Shown piece by piece: positions 37,560 to 42,246 of a DNA stretch of 42,246 nucleotides (positions are counted from its first letter, which is position 1; every line of letters starts with the position of its first letter). The position numbers were made by a program, and so were the translations under genes. This stretch comes from a virus: positions 1 to 42,246 of the IMG/VR virus record IMGVR_UViG_3300047388_000065; one strand, 5' to 3'. The notes beneath the pieces were generated by a model. It worked only from the letters and a program-made list of their open reading frames with translations, was not told where the DNA came from and ran no database searches.

Positions 37560-38308
37560 GCGGCGAGGCGACCGTCTGCGAACGATGCGGCGCGTGGGGC
37601 AGCCTCGACCACGAATGGGTTGAGGGTGACTGCGTCCTACCACACCGCTACGACAAGAAGACCCACCCGCCGCAAGCGAAAGTCGGCTGGTGCTGCCACG
37701 GTTGCATCCAACGCCACATCAACACCCTCACGCAGGTTGTGGACATGTACGCGATGCTCGGGGATGTGCTGTTGGCCGGCTCAATCCCCGATGACACCGC
37801 CGAACATTCTCATGTGAAGAAGCAGCCCGCGTCGCCGTCGCCGTTGCGGTTGGAGGCGTGGGCGATGCTGCTCGACACCGACCGCTTGCACGCAGGCGGC
37901 ACACGTAACCCGGACGGGACGTTCACGGGCGGCGAACCAGCCGACCTCCCCGACCCCGCCGCAGTCCTCCAAGCATGGGCCAACAACGCTAGGGGCACAT
38001 TCGACGTGCCGTTCACCGTCGCCGGTGCCGCGAACGCCCTCACCGCGCACGCTGAGACCATCGCAGCCTCACCCTGGGTCGACGAGTACGACGCGGAGCT
38101 GCGATGGCTACACAGGCACCTGAAAGCCGCGTCAGGGACGTTCGACATCGCCGCGCTCGGTGACTGCATCACTGTCACTGACGGCCGCGACTGCTACGGC
38201 CAAGTCTGGCCCGCACCAGACGGGGATAAACCGAAATGTGACCGTTGCGGACGCCGATACGGCACACTTGACCTAGTTCGTTTGAAGCGGATGCAGGAGG
38301 CGTCGTGA
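37556..38308 (+). CDS. Multi-zinc-knuckle early protein
   Basis: 250 residues from ATG 37556. Three Cys pairs: TVCERCGAWGSLDHEW, GWCCHGCIQRHINTL and KPKCDRCGRRYGTLDLVRLK at the C-terminus. Between them lie helical regions (LRLEAWAMLLDTDRLHAGGT, AAVLQAWANNARGTFDVP). The final zinc finger with a basic helix suggests nucleic-acid binding. Similar proteins occur in actinophage early regions, but no function is known to me. Confidence 0.65.
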   Translation: MSGEATVCERCGAWGSLDHEWVEGDCVLPHRYDKKTHPPQAKVGWCCHGCIQRHINTLTQVVDMYAMLGDVLLAGSIPDDTAEHSHVKKQPASPSPLRLEAWAMLLDTDRLHAGGTRNPDGTFTGGEPADLPDPAAVLQAWANNARGTFDVPFTVAGAANALTAHAETIAASPWVDEYDAELRWLHRHLKAASGTFDIAALGDCITVTDGRDCYGQVWPAPDGDKPKCDRCGRRYGTLDLVRLKRMQEAS

Positions 38309-38736
38309 ACACCGCCGAACTCGACGAATGGTTCGCCCGCGCTGATGACGTGCTCGACAACTGGCATCCAAGCCAGGATGCGATGGTCGCGCGTGTCGAC
38401 GAAGAGGACGCAGACATTCCGGCGGCCGACTCATATTACGAGCAGGGCTGGGCGCGCGCAGACAGGTGGTTCATTGAGGCGGTCGATCACCTAATCGTTG
38501 GCGATATTCGTCGTCCGCCGACACCGTTCATTGGCATACAGCACGACTTATCCCAGGCGCTCGAGATCGTCTACAACACCTACGAGTGGTCGCTGCCGCC
38601 CGTAACCGTCACCCGCTATTACGTGTTCGATGAGACGAAACTCCACGAGACACCATTCGAGCGCGCGATACGGCTAAGGCGTGAACGAAACACCGGCCCG
38701 ACAAGCCGTATCGGCCTTGACGGGCACCACAGATGA
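38305..38736 (+). CDS. Acidic protein of unknown function
   Basis: 143 residues (ELDEWFARADDVLDNWHPSQ, ADRWFIEAVDHLIVGDIRRP, YYVFDETKLHETPFERAIRL), acidic and Trp-rich in the N-terminal half and basic at the C-terminus. GTG start and stop are coupled to the neighbours. No domain recognised; a partner-binding or mimic role is possible but unsupported. Confidence 0.6.
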   Translation: MNTAELDEWFARADDVLDNWHPSQDAMVARVDEEDADIPAADSYYEQGWARADRWFIEAVDHLIVGDIRRPPTPFIGIQHDLSQALEIVYNTYEWSLPPVTVTRYYVFDETKLHETPFERAIRLRRERNTGPTSRIGLDGHHR

Positions 38737-38960
38737 GCCGCGTCCCGCTCACCCAAGCTGCCGAAATGTGCGGCGTGAAACCCGCCACGATCCGCCGCTG
38801 GGTACATGACGGCCATATCACCCGCCATTGGAACGGCTACGACTTCAACGAACTCATCGACTACCGCGACACCCGAAACCTCGACGCACTCGCCGTCCGT
38901 GCTGGCTGCCCCGGCTTCGGCGTGTCACTTGCGTCCACTAAACACGCGTGTAACGCTTGA
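38733..38960 (+). CDS. MerR-type HTH protein
   Basis: 75 residues. PLTQAAEMCGVKPATIRRWV followed by GHITRHWNGYDFNELIDYRD forms a compact HTH_17/MerR-like DNA-binding domain; the rest is a short tail. It closes a long run of coupled genes and is followed by a 95-bp gap, so it may regulate the late-early boundary. Confidence 0.75.
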   Translation: MSRVPLTQAAEMCGVKPATIRRWVHDGHITRHWNGYDFNELIDYRDTRNLDALAVRAGCPGFGVSLASTKHACNA

Positions 38961-39055
38961 CCCCTACCAGCGCGCCCAAAACCAGGCCTCGACTTCGCAA
39001 ACTGAGCGGATCGGGGCCTTTCGTCATTCCCGGCCCGAGGCTGAGGCGGTGAGCG
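38961..39055. other. Short gap between operons
   Basis: 95 bases with no open frame I can support. The run of four-base overlaps stops here, and a GAGG site lies before the ATG at 39056. A promoter could lie here, but no clear -35/-10 pair is seen. Confidence 0.4.
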
Positions 39056-39241
39056 ATGACCCTCGACGAACTCGACGGCAAGATCGCCACGTCACGCGCC
39101 AACTACCTCCGCGCCTACTGGCGAGGCGCGATGAGCGAAGCCGCGTTCTACACCAAACGCATCGACAGGCTCCTCGAAGACCGCGTCAAACTGACCGGCC
39201 TACCCGTCGCAGATCAGCACCGACCCAAACCAGCCGCATGA
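39056..39241 (+). CDS. Small helical protein
   Basis: 61 residues: TLDELDGKIATSRANYLRAY, FYTKRIDRLLEDRVKLTGLP. The pattern suggests a helical hairpin. GAGG lies upstream and ATGA overlaps the next gene. Function unknown. Confidence 0.58.
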   Translation: MTLDELDGKIATSRANYLRAYWRGAMSEAAFYTKRIDRLLEDRVKLTGLPVADQHRPKPAA

Positions 39242-39375
39242 GACGCGCCGTTCACCAGCTCGCGTCGCTGCTGTTCTGGGAACGCAACACCCGCCGATGC
39301 GCACACCGCGGCCACACCTTCGACACCAGCACCGAACCCGCAACCTGCCGCTGCGGCGCACTCCAATGGAGATGA
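39238..39375 (+). CDS. Small zinc-ribbon-like protein (45 residues)
   Basis: MRRAVHQLASLLFWERNTRR, then CAHRGHTFDTSTEPATCRCG gives a C-x2-H and C-x-C arrangement. ATGA overlap with the upstream gene. Function unknown. Confidence 0.55.
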   Translation: MRRAVHQLASLLFWERNTRRCAHRGHTFDTSTEPATCRCGALQWR

Positions 39376-39379
39376 ACCC

Positions 39380-39541
39380 ATGCACGCTTGCCAAGTAGCC
39401 GCATTCATCTGCTACATCGTGGCTGTAATCCTGATGCTCATCAGCAAGCGCGTGCCTGACGCAGCCCACTACGCCCTCGCTTTCGTCGCTGCCGGCTTGG
39501 CGTTCCAGGTCGCACCCGCAGTGTTCGAGCTACACGGCTAG
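39380..39541 (+). CDS. Small membrane protein (53 residues)
   Basis: Two hydrophobic segments (VAAFICYIVAVILMLI and YALAFVAAGLAFQVAPAVF) separated by SKRVPDAAH. ATG four bases after the previous stop. Its role is unknown. Confidence 0.58.
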   Translation: MHACQVAAFICYIVAVILMLISKRVPDAAHYALAFVAAGLAFQVAPAVFELHG

Positions 39542-39552
39542 AGCCTCACCGC

Positions 39553-39909
39553 ATGGCACGAGCCGCCCGCACGTGCTCGAGCTGCCCGACGATCATCACC
39601 ACAGGCTCACGCTGCCAGCAATGCACGGCCAAGGCCGAGCGGGCACGAGGCAGCGCAGCACAACGCGGCTACACCGGCACAGGACACCGACAGTTCCGAA
39701 CCGCAGTCCTCGCACGCGACCCCATCTGCAAACGCTGCAACGCAGCATGGGCCACCACAGCAGACCACTACCCGGTGAGCAGACGCGACCTCGTAGACGC
39801 AGGCGAAGACCCCAACGACCCACGCCACGGACGCGGCCTCTGCCACCACTGCCACTCGATAGTCACAGCAGAGCATCAACCCGGCGGCTGGCACGCCACA
39901 GCAACCTAG
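39553..39909 (+). CDS. HNH endonuclease (terminase-associated)
   Basis: 118 residues. Two zinc sites: RTCSSCPTIITTGSRCQQCT at the N-terminus, and CKRCNAAWATTADHYPVS with GLCHHCHSIVTAEH as the HNH core (Asp71-His72, His101). HNH proteins encoded beside the terminase are known in several cos phages to be needed, with TerL, for cleavage at cos. This location, upstream of TerS, fits. Confidence 0.83.
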   Translation: MARAARTCSSCPTIITTGSRCQQCTAKAERARGSAAQRGYTGTGHRQFRTAVLARDPICKRCNAAWATTADHYPVSRRDLVDAGEDPNDPRHGRGLCHHCHSIVTAEHQPGGWHATAT

Positions 39910-39924
39910 GCGGGAGACGAGCAC

Positions 39925-40281
39925 TTGCCAGCCCTGTCGCCCGCCTATAAGAGCCAACTGCGCCACATCGAACGCGCCTCCGCGATCCTCGACGAACTGA
40001 AGCTCACATCAGGCTGTGTCGACTGTGGCTTCAATACATGGCCGGAAGCTCTTCACTTCGATCACATCGACCCGATGACCAAGCATCGGTCGCTCGGCTG
40101 GGTCAGTGATCGGTCACGACTCACTAGCAAGGGCAGGCTCGCCCGCTACCTCGATCACATCAGCCGGTACTGCGTCATCCGATGCGCCAACTGCCACGCA
40201 CACCGCACCAAGCAAGAGCAACAGTGGCTCGTCCGACGTGGCGACACCGCACCACTCGCAGACGACCCACGACTCTTCTGA
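39925..40281 (+). CDS. HNH endonuclease (second terminase-associated copy)
   Basis: 118 residues from a TTG at 39925, preceded by GGGAGA. Core: SGCVDCGFNTWPEALHFDHI (Cys31, Cys34, Asp46-His47) and VIRCANCHAHRTKQ (Cys87, Cys90, His91). It belongs to a different HNH subtype from its neighbour at 39553. It may be the packaging nuclease or an independent homing-type nuclease near the packaging site. Confidence 0.8.
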   Translation: MPALSPAYKSQLRHIERASAILDELKLTSGCVDCGFNTWPEALHFDHIDPMTKHRSLGWVSDRSRLTSKGRLARYLDHISRYCVIRCANCHAHRTKQEQQWLVRRGDTAPLADDPRLF

Positions 40282-40467
40282 CACCCCCGTGGGGCATGCC
40301 CCCTTCGGCACGTTGGGGAGCGAGACCGCGCGGGGCGCTTCCGTTTGGTCGGGCAGGTTCAGTGAATGTCGGACCCCGGACCTCGATCCGGTTTGATCTT
40401 GGGCCTTCCGCGCAACGCGGTTTGGCTGCCGAATGCCGCGCAAGGCGGCTGATCGGAGTGAAACACG
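40282..40467. other. Intergenic region before TerS: cos/pac candidate
   Basis: 186 bases without a supported gene, unusual in this compact genome. It contains the palindrome GGGGCATGCCCC near its start, GGACCCCGGACC and a pair of near-identical short hairpins (40408-40448). Location between HNH and TerS genes is where packaging sites usually lie. The exact ends cannot be read from sequence alone. Confidence 0.5.
40408..40448. repeat. Repeated hairpin CCGCGCAA(C/G)GCGG upstream of TerS
   Basis: The 13-mer occurs at 40408-40420 and 40436-40448, 28 bp apart, differing by one base. The first copy forms a perfect 5-bp stem with a CAA loop. Such paired sites could bind the small terminase subunit. 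Confidence 0.5.
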
Positions 40468-40941
40468 ATGCCTCGAGGTGGAGCAAGGGTTAATTCTGGG
40501 CCGCCGCCGGACCCGGATGCGTTGCGCCGTGACCGTCCGTCCGACAAAGACGGATGGACGGACCTTCCGGCGAAGGGTCGTGCGGGTGATCCGCCGAAAT
40601 GGCCGCTGTGCGGGCTCGAGGACGGGCTGCCTGACCGTGAGTCGGTGTTGTGGGCCTCGATTTGGGTGACTCCGCAGGCGGCGGCGTGGGAACGGCTCGG
40701 CTGGACGCTTGAGGTCGCGCTGTATGTGCGGCTGATGGTGCTCGCTGAGGCGGGTGATGTGAAGGCTGCTGCGGAGTTGCGGCAGTGGTCGGACCGTTTG
40801 GGGTTGAATCCGGCGGCGATGCTGCGGAACAGGTGGCGTGTTGCGGCCGATCAGGTCGCGGCGAAACGTGCTGCGGTCAAGGCGAACCCGGATGGGTCGA
40901 TGCGTGACCGTCTGAAGGCGCTCAACGGTGGGGGAGCGTAA
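40468..40941 (+). CDS. terS: Terminase small subunit
   Basis: 157 residues. The N-terminus MPRGGARVNSGPPPDPDALR and GWTDLPAKGRAGDPPKWPLC, then VTPQAAAWERLGWTLEVALY and PAAMLRNRWRVAADQV, closely follow the actinophage TerS family. It recognises the packaging site and recruits the large subunit. Its stop is 14 bases inside the terL start region. Confidence 0.9.
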   Translation: MPRGGARVNSGPPPDPDALRRDRPSDKDGWTDLPAKGRAGDPPKWPLCGLEDGLPDRESVLWASIWVTPQAAAWERLGWTLEVALYVRLMVLAEAGDVKAAAELRQWSDRLGLNPAAMLRNRWRVAADQVAAKRAAVKANPDGSMRDRLKALNGGGA

Positions 40942-42246
40942 CGATCAGACGCTCGCGATCGCGCCGGCATGGGTTGAGGCGCATTGTGTGGTGCCTGACG
41001 GGTTCCGGCGCGGCGCGCCGTTCCGTCTCTATGACTACCAGCTCCGCTATTTTGCCTCGTTCTACCTGATCCGGGGCGAGACGCGGTGGATTCCGGGCGC
41101 TCCGGTGCTCGCGCCAGCGTTTGTCTATCGTCGCGGGCTGCTGATCGGGCCTCAGAAGCTCGGGAAAGGCCCGCACACCGCCGCGCATGTCTGTCTCGAG
41201 GGCGTCGGGCCGGCGTTGTTCGCCGGTTGGGCCGAATCGGGCGACGGATATATGTGCGACGGCTCGCAAACGTCGTGTTCGTGTGGCTGGGAGTATGCCT
41301 ATGAGCCCGGTGAGCCGATGGGGATGCAGTGGCCGACGCCGCTCATCCAGATAACGGCTGTTTCCGAGGAACAGACCGACAACATTTACGGCGCGCTTAG
41401 GCCGATGATCGAATATGGGCCGTTGGCCGACGTGATCCGCAAGACGGGTGAGGAATTCATCCGTCTACCGGGCGGCGGACGGGTTGACACGGTGACCTCG
41501 AGCGCGCAGTCCCGTTTGGGGCAGCGGATCACGTTCGCGCCGCAGGATGAGATCGGTTTGTGGACGCCGACGAACAAAATGACGAAGGTCGCGGACACGC
41601 AATACCGCGGCCTGGCCGGTATGGGTGGTCGGGCGTCGGCGACCTCGAACGCGTGGGATCCGTCAGAGAATTCGGTCGCGCAGCAGCAGTTTGAATCGTC
41701 CGCCAGGGACATTTACCGGCAGATGACGCAGGCGCCGCCGAATCTGTCGTACCGGAACAAGGCGGAGCGGCGGAAGATCCACCGGGTCGTGTACGGCGAG
41801 GCGTTGAAGGAGCTCGGCGGGCATATCGACTTGGATTCGATCGAGGCTGAGGCTGCGGATCTGATCCAGCGTGACCCGGAGCAGGCTGAGCGGTTCTTCG
41901 GTAACCGGCTGGTGCACGGCAAGGGCGCATGGATGCCCGACGACCTGTGGGAATCCCGCAAAGTCGAGCGGCCCGTCCCGCTTGCTGGCACGGAAGTGTG
42001 TCTCGGGTTCGACGGGTCGGAGTCAAATGACTGGACCGGTATCCGCTTGCGCATGCTCGACGGCTACAGGTTCACCCCGACCTACCCAGTCGGTGATGAA
42101 CAACGTCCGACGTGGTGGAACCCGGCCGAGCACGGCGGGTCGATCCCGCGGGGCGAAGTGAACGCCGCCGTCGACCACCTGGCCCGCCATTTCAAGATCG
42201 TGCGGGCCTACTGCGACCCGCGGGACTGGCAGTCCGAGATCGGCGA
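40928..42246 (+). CDS. terL: Terminase large subunit, N-terminal part (runs off the window)
   Basis: Starts at GTG 40928, overlapping terS, and stays open to the window end; the frame matches that of 1-449 across the 127-bp overlap, giving about 546 residues. ATPase: Walker A-like GPQKLGKGP (74-82) after VYRRGLLI, Walker B ITFAPQDE (201-208). Nuclease: Asp362 in CLGFDGSESNDW. The middle (YRNKAERRKIHRVVYG, DPEQAERFFGNR) is typical of this actinophage family. It drives ATP-dependent DNA packaging into the procapsid. Confidence 0.95.
   Translation, partial: MGERNDQTLAIAPAWVEAHCVVPDGFRRGAPFRLYDYQLRYFASFYLIRGETRWIPGAPVLAPAFVYRRGLLIGPQKLGKGPHTAAHVCLEGVGPALFAGWAESGDGYMCDGSQTSCSCGWEYAYEPGEPMGMQWPTPLIQITAVSEEQTDNIYGALRPMIEYGPLADVIRKTGEEFIRLPGGGRVDTVTSSAQSRLGQRITFAPQDEIGLWTPTNKMTKVADTQYRGLAGMGGRASATSNAWDPSENSVAQQQFESSARDIYRQMTQAPPNLSYRNKAERRKIHRVVYGEALKELGGHIDLDSIEAEAADLIQRDPEQAERFFGNRLVHGKGAWMPDDLWESRKVERPVPLAGTEVCLGFDGSESNDWTGIRLRMLDGYRFTPTYPVGDEQRPTWWNPAEHGGSIPRGEVNAAVDHLARHFKIVRAYCDPRDWQSEIG
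42120..42246. repeat. Terminal direct repeat, right copy
   Basis: Identical to bases 1-127. It marks the closure of the circle inside terL. Confidence 0.95.

Noticed and set aside
1-42246. tRNA or rRNA genes
   Set aside because: I found no convincing cloverleaf or T-arm/CCA end; only a partial tRNA-3'-like stretch at 24845-24860.

Overview
The window is the essentially complete genome of a temperate siphovirus of a high-GC actinobacterium, opened at an arbitrary point. Bases 1-127 are repeated exactly at 42120-42246. The terminase large subunit starts at 40928, runs off the right end and finishes in frame at 449, so the real molecule is a circle of about 42,119 bp; 127 bp is the kind of overlap a k=127 assembler leaves on a circular contig. 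GC richness, G/C third positions, frequent GTG starts, ATGA/GTGA stop-start overlaps and actinophage-type TerS/TerL, portal, RecT and RNYGRF replication proteins support an actinobacterial host. The lysin is a GH25 muramidase and I see no mycolyl-arabinogalactan esterase (LysB), which mildly argues against a mycolic-acid host.

Layout. 40468-42246 continuing into 1-6675: terminase, portal, scaffold, capsid, head-tail connectors, major tail protein. 6763-14577: small tail protein, frameshifted tail chaperone, tape measure and tail-tip proteins. 14674-17255: lysis cassette with a GH25 endolysin surrounded by six small membrane proteins. 17285-22648: tail fibre and adhesion proteins, including a LamG-like protein, an Ala-rich 20-residue-repeat protein and a Gly-rich tip protein, closed by a classic terminator at 22665-22700. 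22726-25127, mostly on the minus strand: lysogeny region with a two-gene unit divergent from a HTH gene, a lipoprotein (exclusion candidate), a tyrosine integrase and an XRE repressor whose 3' end overlaps the integrase start. 25265-40281, all plus strand: early lytic genes, tightly coupled, with a HTH/Cro-like gene, small membrane and zinc-knuckle proteins, a giant tetrapeptide-repeat gene and its partner, a PP-loop (PAPS-reductase-like) enzyme, RecT, a beta-class DNA methyltransferase, a replication protein and four HNH nucleases, two of them just before the likely cos/pac region and TerS.

The most unusual element is the gene at 26365-28005. It holds 55 perfect 12-bp units (26674-27333) that differ at amino-acid-changing positions but show no synonymous difference at all. 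Just upstream (26203-26339) lie three consecutive perfect hairpins, each with a 15-nt loop. The gene is paired with a small gene (28032-28445), and both resemble a two-gene module I recall from actinobacterial chromosomes. The lysogeny region also shows four promoters of one design (TTG-rich -35, 17-18 bp, TAnnnT, 6-7 nt, start codon), which implies leaderless mRNAs. Its repressor-integrase arrangement recalls integration-dependent immunity. All family names are from reading motifs; no database search was run.
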